Of a DNA stretch of 40,806 nt, positions 1 through 7,473 are shown piece after piece. The first letter of the stretch is position 1, and each line of letters starts with the position of its first letter. The notes below the pieces were generated by a model that was not told the DNA's origin, did no database searches, and saw nothing but the letters and a program-made list of their open reading frames with translations. This DNA is from Candidatus Amulumruptor caecigallinarius (lineage in GTDB: Bacteria; Bacteroidota; Bacteroidia; Bacteroidales; Muribaculaceae), in assembly GCA_944321825.1 (NCBI GenBank), contig CALUMU010000017.1:1-40806 (forward strand), given 5' to 3'. The translations under genes and the position numbers were made by a program.

Positions 1-230
1 AACCGCCAGCAGGGCGAAGGCGGCTACCAGCCCCGCCCCTACAACAACAACCGTCAGCAGGGCGGTGAAGGCGGCTACCAGCCCCGCCAGCAGGGCGGCT
101 ACCAGCAGCGTCCCTACGGCAACCGCCAGCAGGGCGGTTACCAGCCTCGCCAGCAGCGTCAATATAATAATCAGGGCGGCCAGCGTCCTTACGGCAACCG
201 CCAGCAGCGTCCAGGCCAGCAGGGTGGTAT
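1..230 (+). repeat. Degenerate in-frame tandem repeats encoding a QGGYQPR / RPYGNRQQ tail
   Basis: Imperfect repeats such as GGCGGCTACCAGCC and CGCCAGCAGGGCGG recur about every 20-40 bases through the first 230 bases. All are in the frame of the pseudouridine synthase and continue to the left window edge, so the total number is unknown. Repeats of this kind can gain or lose in-frame units. Confidence 0.75.
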
Positions 231-1041
231 GCAGCGTAACCAGTATGGTATGCCCCATGGCGGCAAGAGCTTCGTGCCGCGTCCCAAGCGTGTAGAGTAT
301 GAGGAGCCTGTTATCGACCCCAACGAATCGATACGTCTCAACAAATACATGGCCAATGCGGGCATCTGCTCGCGTCGTGAGGCCGACGAGTTCATCCAGC
401 AGGGTCTGGTGAAGGTCAACGGAGAAGTTGTAACCGAACTCGGCACCAAAATAACCCACAACGACAAGGTGGAATATGACGACAAGGTGGTCACACTCGA
501 ACGCAAGTGCTACATCCTGCTCAACAAGCCGAAAGACTGCGTGACTACGAGCGATGACCCGAATGGGCGTCTGACGGTGATGGATCTTGTCAAGAACGCA
601 TGTGACGAGCGCATCTATCCCGTAGGCCGTCTCGACCGCAATACTACTGGAGTGCTTCTGCTGACCAATGACGGCGATCTGGCATCGAAGCTGACACACC
701 CGAAGTATGTCAAGAAGAAGATATACCATGTGTGGTGCGACAAGGATATCGCCGAGGAGGATATGCAGCGCATAGCCGACGGCATAGAGCTTGAGGACGG
801 TCCCATCCATGCCGACGCTATAAGCTATGCTACGATGACCGACCGCAACCAGGCCGGCATAGAGATACATTCAGGACGTAACCGTATAGTCCGCCGCATA
901 TTCGAAAGCCTCGGTTACCATGTGACCAAGCTCGACCGTGTGTATTTCGCCGGTCTGACCAAGAAGAACCTGCCTCGCGGACGTTGGCGTTACCTGACCC
1001 AGGAAGAGGTCAACTATCTCAAAATGGGTTCGTTTGAATAA
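1..1041 (+). CDS. rRNA pseudouridine synthase (RsuA/RluB type) with repeat-rich N-terminal tail, 5' truncated
   Basis: The reading frame is open from base 1, so the start lies upstream of the window; the ATG at 229 is only an internal Met. The first ~75 codons are low-complexity Gly/Gln/Arg/Tyr sequence made of variants of QGGYQPR and RPYGNRQQ. An S4 RNA-binding domain follows (IRLNKYMANAGICSRREAD), then the synthase fold with the signature GRLDRNTTGVLLLTNDG, whose Asp (codon 634-636) is the family's catalytic nucleophile. Members isomerise a specific uridine in rRNA. The family is clear; which rRNA site it modifies is not. The disordered tail is not needed for the known chemistry and looks suited to RNA binding or condensation, which is inference. 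It ends 26 bp before asnS on the same strand, so co-transcription is likely. Confidence 0.9.
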   Translation, partial: NRQQGEGGYQPRPYNNNRQQGGEGGYQPRQQGGYQQRPYGNRQQGGYQPRQQRQYNNQGGQRPYGNRQQRPGQQGGMQRNQYGMPHGGKSFVPRPKRVEYEEPVIDPNESIRLNKYMANAGICSRREADEFIQQGLVKVNGEVVTELGTKITHNDKVEYDDKVVTLERKCYILLNKPKDCVTTSDDPNGRLTVMDLVKNACDERIYPVGRLDRNTTGVLLLTNDGDLASKLTHPKYVKKKIYHVWCDKDIAEEDMQRIADGIELEDGPIHADAISYATMTDRNQAGIEIHSGRNRIVRRIFESLGYHVTKLDRVYFAGLTKKNLPRGRWRYLTQEEVNYLKMGSFE

Positions 1042-1067
1042 TCACTGTCTTGCAGATTTAAACAAGA

Positions 1068-2459
1068 ATGAAACGTACTAAAATCAAAGATATCTTCGCG
1101 CCCGAGCTTATCGGGCGTGAAGTCAATGTAAAGGGGTGGGTGCGTACACGTCGCGGCAACAAGAATGTGCAGTTCATCGCCCTCAATGACGGTTCGACCA
1201 TCAAGAATATCCAGATAGTCCTCGATTTGGCAAAATTTACCGACGAGGAGATGCTGAAGCTTATCACTACGGGTTCGAGCCTCGACGTGACAGGTATGCT
1301 CGTAGAGTCGATGGGCAAAGGGCAGTCGGCCGAAATCCAGGCCGAGAGCATCACCGTGCTCGGCACTGCCGACCCTGAGGAATACCCTTTGCAGAAGAAA
1401 GGCCACACCTTGGAGTTCCTCCGCGAGAAAGCGCATCTGCGTCCGCGCACCAACACGTTCGGGGCGGTACTCCGCATACGCAGCACTCTTGCGTTCGCGA
1501 TACATAAGTTTTTCCAAGAAAAGGGCTTTTTCTATCTCAACACTCCGCTTATCACTGCCAGCGACTGCGAGGGAGCTGGAGCGATGTTCCAAGTGACCAC
1601 GCTTGACGTGGATAATCCCCCACGCACTGATGACGGCAAGGTGGACTACGCGCAGGACTTCTTCGGCAAGCCGACAGCACTCACCGTATCAGGCCAGTTA
1701 GAGGGCGAGTTGGGAGCCACCGCACTTGGTGCCATATACACTTTCGGTCCTACATTCCGTGCTGAAAATTCCAACACTCCCCGTCACCTTGCCGAGTTCT
1801 GGATGATAGAGCCGGAGATGGCGTTCTACGACATCACGGACAACATGGAGCTTGCCGAGGAGTTTATCAAATACTGCATCCGCTATGCGCTTGACAATGC
1901 CGCCGACGACATCGAATTTCTCGCGCAGATGTATGACAAGGAGCTTATCGAGCGTTTACACCATGTGCTTGACAACGATTTCGTGCGCTTGACATATACC
2001 GAGGGCGTGAAGATACTCGAGGAGTCGGGCAAGAAATTCGACTTCCCGGTATATTGGGGTGCAGACCTCCAGAGCGAACACGAACGTTATTTGGTAGAGG
2101 AACACTTCAAGCGTCCGGTGATACTGACAGACTATCCGAAGGAAATCAAGGCTTTCTACATGAAGCAGAATGCCGACGGCAAGACTGTCCGCGCCATGGA
2201 TGTCCTGTTCCCGAAAATCGGCGAGATTATCGGCGGATCGGAGCGTGAAGAGAACTACGATCTGCTGACACAGCGCATCAACGAACTCAACATACCGATG
2301 AAGGATATGTGGTGGTATCTTGACACACGCCGGTTCGGCTCGGTTCCCCACTCTGGTTTCGGCCTCGGCTTCGAGCGTTTAGTGCTGTTTGTCACCGGCA
2401 TGACCAACATCCGCGATGTGATTCCGTTCCCCCGCACTCCCGGCAACGCCGAGTTCTGA
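1068..2459 (+). CDS. asnS: Asparaginyl-tRNA synthetase
   Basis: Class IIb aminoacyl-tRNA synthetase that charges tRNA-Asn with asparagine in the cytoplasm. At 463 residues it is the usual length. An N-terminal OB-fold anticodon-binding domain ([19 protein letters not shown]) precedes the catalytic core. Motif 2 is seen near residue 229 ([20 protein letters not shown]) and motif 3 at the C-terminus ([16 protein letters not shown], then [13 protein letters not shown]). The E-P-E form after motif 2 and the NIRD ending fit AsnRS rather than AspRS. The ATG at 1068 lies 26 bp after the preceding stop. A strong stem-loop at 2492-2524 probably ends the transcript. Confidence 0.97.
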   Translation: MKRTKIKDIFAPELIGREVNVKGWVRTRRGNKNVQFIALNDGSTIKNIQIVLDLAKFTDEEMLKLITTGSSLDVTGMLVESMGKGQSAEIQAESITVLGTADPEEYPLQKKGHTLEFLREKAHLRPRTNTFGAVLRIRSTLAFAIHKFFQEKGFFYLNTPLITASDCEGAGAMFQVTTLDVDNPPRTDDGKVDYAQDFFGKPTALTVSGQLEGELGATALGAIYTFGPTFRAENSNTPRHLAEFWMIEPEMAFYDITDNMELAEEFIKYCIRYALDNAADDIEFLAQMYDKELIERLHHVLDNDFVRLTYTEGVKILEESGKKFDFPVYWGADLQSEHERYLVEEHFKRPVILTDYPKEIKAFYMKQNADGKTVRAMDVLFPKIGEIIGGSEREENYDLLTQRINELNIPMKDMWWYLDTRRFGSVPHSGFGLGFERLVLFVTGMTNIRDVIPFPRTPGNAEF

Positions 2460-2491
2460 TTAAAACCTGTCAGAACAGTACATATAAAATG

Positions 2492-2524
2492 ATTCAGGGT
2501 TGCGCAACAAACGCAGCCCTGAAT
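2492..2524 (+). terminator. Stem-loop after asnS
   Basis: ATTCAGGGTTGCG (2492-2504) pairs with CGCAGCCCTGAAT (2512-2524) as a 13-bp stem with one G-T pair and a 7-base loop. It is followed by TGTTTAAATA, which is only moderately T-rich. It starts 32 bases after the asnS stop. It covers the region just after a possible ATG at 2489, which argues for the later ATG (2543) as the start of the next gene. Confidence 0.6.
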
Positions 2525-2542
2525 TGTTTAAATACAGAAAGT

Positions 2543-2980
2543 ATGATATGTAAAGCTACTATAACAGGCGTATCACGAGGCAGGCTTAAGGTCAAGACTC
2601 TTGGCGCGTCGTCAGGATGCTGTGGATGCGGGCTTGCCCAGTCGTGTTGCAGCAGCAAGCAGACGGCTGCTGCGCGGTACACGGTAAGGGTCGATGATAC
2701 ATCGCCATATAAACTTGGTCAGGAGATATATCTTGAGCAAGCCGGAGTGACGCGACGGCCTTTGGTGATATACGGTGTGGTCGTGCCGTTAGCAATGCTT
2801 GCGCTGATGATCGTCGCGTTCATCGGCAACGAGGACCCTACGCTCGGCACTGCGGCCGGCATCATAGCCGTCGCCCTGTACTTTTTGGTGATGCGCAGAC
2901 TGCATGTCCCCTTGTCGCCGCGTCCGCGATGGAGGGTGAGGAGAGCGGCTGGTGCCGGCTCATCGTCCGGCAGCCGTTGA
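2543..2980 (+). CDS. RseC/MucC-like (SoxR-reducing system type) membrane protein
   Basis: About 145 residues from the ATG at 2543. An earlier in-frame ATG (2489) sits at the base of the asnS terminator hairpin, and its 18 extra residues do not look like the family, whose members begin close to the MICKATITGV-type segment. A short beta domain carries a Cys cluster (SSGCCGCGLAQSCCSS), as in RseC. Two membrane segments follow (LVIYGVVVPLAMLALMIVAF and TAAGIIAVALYFLVM) and then an Arg/Ser-rich tail. RseC proteins are linked to redox control and in Bacteroidales often accompany the rnf operon. No rnf genes are present here, so this is an orphan copy. The last 21 bp overlap the convergent barrel gene. 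Family call fairly sure, role unknown. Confidence 0.7.
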   Translation: MICKATITGVSRGRLKVKTLGASSGCCGCGLAQSCCSSKQTAAARYTVRVDDTSPYKLGQEIYLEQAGVTRRPLVIYGVVVPLAMLALMIVAFIGNEDPTLGTAAGIIAVALYFLVMRRLHVPLSPRPRWRVRRAAGAGSSSGSR

Positions 2981-5101
2981 TGTCATGGATTCCGGCCCTG
3001 CATCGATCAGTTTCTGCGCACCCTGCTTCTGCTTGCCCCACTTGAAGTTGTAGCTGACTTTGACTATGCCCATGCGCTCTATGAAGTCGGAGCGCATGAT
3101 CTGGCGGTAGGCGTAATCGTGGTTGAGCTGCGTGGTCTCTTGGTCGTATCGGCCGAATGGCATCATCATGCCTGTGGCAAACTGCCAGTTGCGCCAGGTG
3201 TAACTGAGCATTATGGAGTTGACCGACTCGGAGCGGCTGAGCACTTCGCCCTCAAGGAAGGTGGATGCACGGCGGTAGGAGAATGTCAGTTGGAAGCCCC
3301 AATGTGACAGTGAGGCATAGGCATGGCCGCTCCACGAAGTGTGCTGGTGGGAATATCCGGGGCCGCGTGAGTAGCTGCGTTTCATGTAGACGTAGCCGTT
3401 GACCGACAGCCAGTCGGGTATGATGTCTATAGAGGCTGATGCGCGCCACCACCACGAGCTGTTGCGGTGTCCGTTGGTAAATGTCTTGATAAGATAGTCG
3501 TCGCCATCCCAGAAGTATGTCGGGGCTACGGCGTTGCCGGATGTGCTCCAATAACCTAATTGTACTGACGAGTCGAAGCGCTTGAAGCTTTGACCCCAGT
3601 TGATTATGGCCTGCCATGTGGAGTAGCCTTTAAGCTCCGGGTTGCCGGTCTGGAACTGGAACCGGTCAATCTGCTGCATGGTCGGGTTGGTCTCGCTCAG
3701 TGACGGAGTGCGTGTGCGTGTATTGGCTGTCAGTTTGAGTGTCGACCAGTCTTTGCGCCACGTGACGGTCAGCTGCGGTTTGGCGTGCCACGAGTGCAGC
3801 GAGCGGCCTGTCTCGCGGAGGTACTGATCATTGTATTCCGCACCTATGCCCAATGTGGCTGTGACCGGGCCTAACGTCTGCATGTATTCGGCAAATCCAT
3901 AGAGCTTGTTTTGCCTCTGGTGATAGTCGGTGTTGCCGGATGTGACGTAGGTAGAGCGATTGAAATAGCCGTTCCATGTGATGCCGGCTGTGAGCCGCGA
4001 GCGTCGCCACTGTCTGATGTAGTCCGTTTCCAAGCCGAAGCTCCAGTTGCTGTCCTTGATGCGGGTGCCGATGTCGGTAGCGGCCGTGCCGTCGGATGCC
4101 GATGTTTCGTCGTATGACGATTCGGAGCGGCTTTTGGTGTATTGGGCTACAAAATCAACGACGATGGATTGCCGCTCGCCAATCTTTTTGTCAAGATACA
4201 GATTGAGCGACGGCGAGGAGAACGGATTGCGTTGTTCGACTGAAAGATACGAGGGTTCTATAGACGTGGATGTCCCGTCGGGGTTTACCAGAGATGATGA
4301 CATAAGTCCGTCATAACCTATGGAGAGAGGTGTACGATGAATAAGGCTCAGGCTGGCATAAAATGTCGTTTTGTCAGGGTCTATGTAGCTGTAATCGGCT
4401 GTAGACCAAATCAGATTGTCGTCATACTTGCCCCCTTTAGGCGACTCGTTGCGCAGGAGAGTGCTTCCGTCGGGGAAATGTACGGTTTCATCGTATTCAC
4501 GGTACATCTCCAAACTGTTACGCAACTGGTCGTATATGGAGAATCCGAACTGCCCCTTGCCACGGTTGAGTTTGAGGCTTACGTCTAAGTTGCCCGACGG
4601 CTTTGCCTGCATCCAGTACATTGCATCGGCCATGACCGAGCCGCCGACAGTGGGGTTGCGGACTATGAAATCGAGTACGGCATTTGCGTCATTGTATCGC
4701 AGCCCCGGATTTTCATGATATTCTACGCGCACTATGCTTTCAGGCAGGAGTGCCTTGATCTCGTTGATTGACGCTTCGCGGCCGTTGATACGCAGCTGCA
4801 CGTCGCCAGAAGGATTGCTGACGGATTCCAATACGGTGTTGACCACGAGTGTCGGTATCTGTATGTTCTGGAGCAGCGACAGGCCGTTGTTTGACTGCTT
4901 GACGGCCTCGGCTGACGGGATAAACAGGTCGCGGTCGGATTTGTGTATTACAGGCGATGCCTTGACAACGACTTCGGCAAGCATAAGGCTCGTCGAGTCG
5001 GCTGGGACGTTGGCAGCATTGCTGCCGGTTTGTGCAAACGATGTGATGGATGTGGCGCTTATCGCGGCAAATAGCAAGGTGAGTCGGTTTATAATCTGCA
5101 T
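2960..5101 (-). CDS. Outer-membrane beta-barrel protein (TonB-dependent-receptor-like, no carboxypeptidase-like domain)
   Basis: 713 residues. A signal peptide (MQIINRLTLLFAAISATSITSFAQ) leads to a short linker with LAEVVVKAS, which resembles the start of a TonB-receptor plug. Plug-like sequence follows (LRINGREASINEIKALLPESIVRVEYHENPGLRY), then a long barrel with alternating aromatic strands. The plug-plus-barrel pattern with INGREA and RVEYHENPG resembles the outer-membrane beta-barrel family 3 group common in Bacteroidetes. The N-terminal carboxypeptidase-regulatory-like domain often found in that group is absent. The ligand is unknown and no SusD-like partner is adjacent. It lies 105 bp downstream of the channel-like gene on the same strand and could be co-transcribed with it. 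Its end overlaps the convergent RseC-like gene by 21 bp. Confidence 0.8.
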   Translation of the reverse strand: MQIINRLTLLFAAISATSITSFAQTGSNAANVPADSTSLMLAEVVVKASPVIHKSDRDLFIPSAEAVKQSNNGLSLLQNIQIPTLVVNTVLESVSNPSGDVQLRINGREASINEIKALLPESIVRVEYHENPGLRYNDANAVLDFIVRNPTVGGSVMADAMYWMQAKPSGNLDVSLKLNRGKGQFGFSIYDQLRNSLEMYREYDETVHFPDGSTLLRNESPKGGKYDDNLIWSTADYSYIDPDKTTFYASLSLIHRTPLSIGYDGLMSSSLVNPDGTSTSIEPSYLSVEQRNPFSSPSLNLYLDKKIGERQSIVVDFVAQYTKSRSESSYDETSASDGTAATDIGTRIKDSNWSFGLETDYIRQWRRSRLTAGITWNGYFNRSTYVTSGNTDYHQRQNKLYGFAEYMQTLGPVTATLGIGAEYNDQYLRETGRSLHSWHAKPQLTVTWRKDWSTLKLTANTRTRTPSLSETNPTMQQIDRFQFQTGNPELKGYSTWQAIINWGQSFKRFDSSVQLGYWSTSGNAVAPTYFWDGDDYLIKTFTNGHRNSSWWWRASASIDIIPDWLSVNGYVYMKRSYSRGPGYSHQHTSWSGHAYASLSHWGFQLTFSYRRASTFLEGEVLSRSESVNSIMLSYTWRNWQFATGMMMPFGRYDQETTQLNHDYAYRQIMRSDFIERMGIVKVSYNFKWGKQKQGAQKLIDAGPESMTSTAAGR

Positions 5102-5206
5102 CTCTTAATGTTTTTACTTTGTATGTTAGACGCAGACGGTATATGGAAAGTTTCACATGTCGGGCAAAAATTTTTATGAATCTGATAAGTGGGTATTCAA
5201 ATCCCA

Positions 5207-5926
5207 TTACGACATGGTGGGCCGGGAGTGGGTCACGGCATCTGTGACATAGACGCAGAACACGGGAAACAGTATCAGCCCCTCGGCGGCAAGGACCACG
5301 GAAAGGACCACGGAAAGGACCACGGAAAGGATTTTGCCTACAGGCGTGACGGCGTTGATGGCACTGCCGCATGTCGTGAGGTCCAGACACGCCCAGTAAA
5401 GGGCACTCCAGTAGTCGGTGACGGCAGGGTTGACGGAGTGTTCTTCGATAAAAAACATCATGCTGCCGAAGTACAGCGACGCTACGAGTATCATCATGTA
5501 GCTGAAGAAAAGCCCTTTGATCCAGCTTTTCGACATGGCTCCTGTGACGATGCTGAGGGCATAGACGGCACGGATGACAGGGACGAAACGCAGGAAGTAG
5601 TGTACGCGTGGCGATACCTGTATGCCATAGTGGACGATGATGCTCAGATAGGGGACGCATATGGCGAGAAACAGGATGTGGCTTACCCATTGCCACGTGG
5701 TAAAACGGCGTTTGACGGCTATTTCAGCCACTATGGAGAGGATGAACAGGATACATATCCAGAATTGCGCCCGGAGGTACCGTTCGTTGGAGATGAAGGA
5801 TACGTTGGTGAGCGCATCGTATGTGATGAGGGTAATCAGCAACGCTGCCAATACGATGACGAAGATGCGTATTGCCAGAAGTATGCGGCTTGCTGTAACA
5901 GATGTGACAGGTGTATCGGAGTCCAT
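5207..5926 (-). CDS. Ion-channel-like membrane protein with an atypical pore loop
   Basis: 239 residues. Hydrophobic helices lie at about 14-36, 52-70, 76-100 and 136-160. An Arg-containing segment (RVHYFLRFVPVIRAVYAL) sits where a voltage-sensor S4 would be. A re-entrant pore motif follows (YWACLDLTTCGSAINAVTPVGK) and then a final helix. The layout matches the ion-transport/potassium-channel superfamily, but the selectivity filter reads TTCGSAI where K+ channels have T-V-G-Y-G. K+ selectivity should therefore not be assumed. The last helix starts with a four-residue repeat (VLSV x3) encoded by a perfect 12-bp tandem repeat. It lies 33 bp after rlmD on the same strand. The channel fold is likely; the ion is unknown. 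Confidence 0.7.
   Translation of the reverse strand: MDSDTPVTSVTASRILLAIRIFVIVLAALLITLITYDALTNVSFISNERYLRAQFWICILFILSIVAEIAVKRRFTTWQWVSHILFLAICVPYLSIIVHYGIQVSPRVHYFLRFVPVIRAVYALSIVTGAMSKSWIKGLFFSYMMILVASLYFGSMMFFIEEHSVNPAVTDYWSALYWACLDLTTCGSAINAVTPVGKILSVVLSVVLSVVLAAEGLILFPVFCVYVTDAVTHSRPTMS
5291..5331. repeat. 12-bp tandem repeat, 3.4 perfect copies, inside the channel gene
   Basis: AAGGACCACGGA occurs at 5291, 5303 and 5315 with a partial fourth copy at 5327. On the coding (minus) strand it encodes VLSV repeated in the pore-lining helix. Copies are identical at DNA level, so slippage could change helix length by four residues without breaking the frame. Confidence 0.95.
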
Positions 5927-5959
5927 ATCATCAAAACACCTGTCGGCGAAATTTTGTTT

Positions 5960-7372
5960 TTATTCTCTGCGGTCCAACCGCACCACGTTTTCGACATGGT
6001 GGGTGTGGGGAAACATGTCGACCGGCTGTACCGCCGTCACGCGGTATTTCGCATCGAGGAGCTGCAAGTCACGCGCTTGCGTAGCAGGGTTGCAGCTGAC
6101 ATATACTATGCGGCGCGGTGCGGCATTGAGAATCACATTGACTACATCTTCGTGCATACCTGCGCGAGGGGGGTCGACTATCATTACATCGGGACGGCCA
6201 TGGGCGGCGATGAAATCGTCGGTAAGTACATCTTTCATGTCGCCGGCATAGAACTCGGTGTTGTCCAGTCCGTTGACACCGGCGTTGAGTTTGGCATCCT
6301 CTATGGCTTCGGGGACGTATTCGATGCCGATGACATGGCGGCAGTGCGAGGCGATGAAATTGGCTATGGTGCCGGTGCCGGTATAGAGGTCGTAGACGAG
6401 TTCGCCGCCGGTGAGTCCGGCAAAATCGCGGGTCACGCCGTAGAGCTTCTCGGCCTGGCGGGAATTGGTCTGATAGAACGATTTCGGCCCTATGCGGAAG
6501 CGCAGCTTGCCCATGGCCTCTTCGATAGACTCCCGGCCAGAGTGGAGCAGCACGTCCTGGTCGGTGATGGTGTCGTTGACTTTGGTGTTGATTACGTAGA
6601 GCAGGGATGTGATGCGGGGGAAGCGTTCGCGGACGGCATCAAGCAGGCGGTAGATGTTTTCACGCTCGTCGCGTCCGAACACTACCACTGCCATAGTTTC
6701 GCCAGTGGAAGCTATGCGTATCATCAGTGTACGCAGCAGCCCTTCCTGATTGCGTATGTCATAGAACGACAGCCCGTTGTCACGCGCAAACTGCTTGACA
6801 AACAGGCGCAGCTCGTTGCCGAAATCATCTTGCAGATGGCAGCAGTCGATGTCGAGGACTTTGTCAAATGCTCCTGGGATGTGGAATCCGGCGGCAGTCA
6901 TGTCGTCAGGCACCTCTCCGCTCCGTATCTGGTCGAATGTGAGCCATTTCTTTGCGGAGAAGGTGTACTCCATCTTGTTGCGGTAGCACCATATCCGGTC
7001 CGAACCGATTATGGGCGATATTTCAGGCAGCTCGATTTTGGCTATGCGTGTGAGTGCGTCGACCACCTGCTGCTGCTTGCATTTGAGCTGGTATTCGTAT
7101 GGTAGGTGTTGCCACTTGCAGCCGCCGCAGAGGGTGAAATGGGAGCACCGGGGAGTCACGCGTATGTCAGACGGCTTGACCATCCGGGTGATGTGTCCCT
7201 CGGCATATGATTTCTTTTTCTTGTCGAGTTTGACATCGACCATGTCGCCGGGGGCACCGTATGGGATGAAAACCACCATATCGTCCACACGGGCGATGCT
7301 TTTGCCCTCGGCGGCTACGGAGGTTATCTCTACGTCGGTAAGTTCGGGTAACAGTTTGCGTTTGCGTGCCAT
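5960..7372 (-). CDS. rlmD: 23S rRNA (uracil-5-)-methyltransferase, RlmD/RumA family
   Basis: S-adenosylmethionine-dependent enzyme that makes 5-methyluridine in RNA. In order it has a TRAM RNA-binding domain (residues ~1-65), iron-sulfur cluster cysteines at 76, 82 and 85 (CSHFTLCGGC) with a fourth in DIDCCHLQ (~177), the substrate motif FYQTNSRQAEKLY, the cofactor-binding YDLYTGTGTIANF, DPPRAGMH, and YVSCNPATQARDL with the catalytic Cys. At 470 residues it is the usual length. RlmD is the assigned member in E. coli; family members also act at other rRNA positions, so exact site specificity is inferred. A good promoter lies just upstream, inside the htpG terminator. Confidence 0.9.
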   Translation of the reverse strand: MARKRKLLPELTDVEITSVAAEGKSIARVDDMVVFIPYGAPGDMVDVKLDKKKKSYAEGHITRMVKPSDIRVTPRCSHFTLCGGCKWQHLPYEYQLKCKQQQVVDALTRIAKIELPEISPIIGSDRIWCYRNKMEYTFSAKKWLTFDQIRSGEVPDDMTAAGFHIPGAFDKVLDIDCCHLQDDFGNELRLFVKQFARDNGLSFYDIRNQEGLLRTLMIRIASTGETMAVVVFGRDERENIYRLLDAVRERFPRITSLLYVINTKVNDTITDQDVLLHSGRESIEEAMGKLRFRIGPKSFYQTNSRQAEKLYGVTRDFAGLTGGELVYDLYTGTGTIANFIASHCRHVIGIEYVPEAIEDAKLNAGVNGLDNTEFYAGDMKDVLTDDFIAAHGRPDVMIVDPPRAGMHEDVVNVILNAAPRRIVYVSCNPATQARDLQLLDAKYRVTAVQPVDMFPHTHHVENVVRLDRRE

Positions 7373-7394
7373 ATCTACTTAATAATTGTAGCTG

Positions 7395-7425
7395 CAAATT
7401 TAGTGAAAAAAACTCCGGCTCGCAA
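7395..7425 (-). promoter_or_regulatory. Promoter of rlmD
   Basis: On the minus strand, TTG (7425-7423), 20 bases, then TAAATTTG (7402-7395) matches the Bacteroidetes consensus. Transcription would start near 7388, about 15 bases before the rlmD ATG. The upstream element falls inside the htpG terminator hairpin. Confidence 0.6.
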
Positions 7426-7449
7426 TCTGTAGCGATGTGCGGGCCGGAG
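7406..7449 (-). terminator. Rho-independent terminator of htpG
   Basis: On the minus strand CTCCGGCCCGC and GCGAGCCGGAG form a stem (7-bp and 3-bp helices around one mismatch, 15-base loop), followed at once by seven T (plus-strand A run 7406-7412). It starts 25 bases after the htpG stop. Confidence 0.85.
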
Positions 7450-7473
7450 ATATGTTTGTCGGCTATACGAAGG

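Noticed and set aside
1-230. CRISPR-like appearance of the repeats at the left edge
   Set aside because: Repeats are degenerate, in frame, lack unique spacers and encode a continuous low-complexity protein tail.
5165-5206. Promoter for the outer-membrane barrel gene in the 105-bp gap
   Set aside because: No TAnnTTTG with acceptable spacing was found on the minus strand, so none is reported.
5189-7105. 638-codon open frame on the plus strand
   Set aside because: It lies opposite the channel gene and rlmD, both of which have clear family motifs. Its translation is His/Asp/Tyr-rich with no recognisable domain, typical of an antisense shadow in GC-balanced coding DNA.
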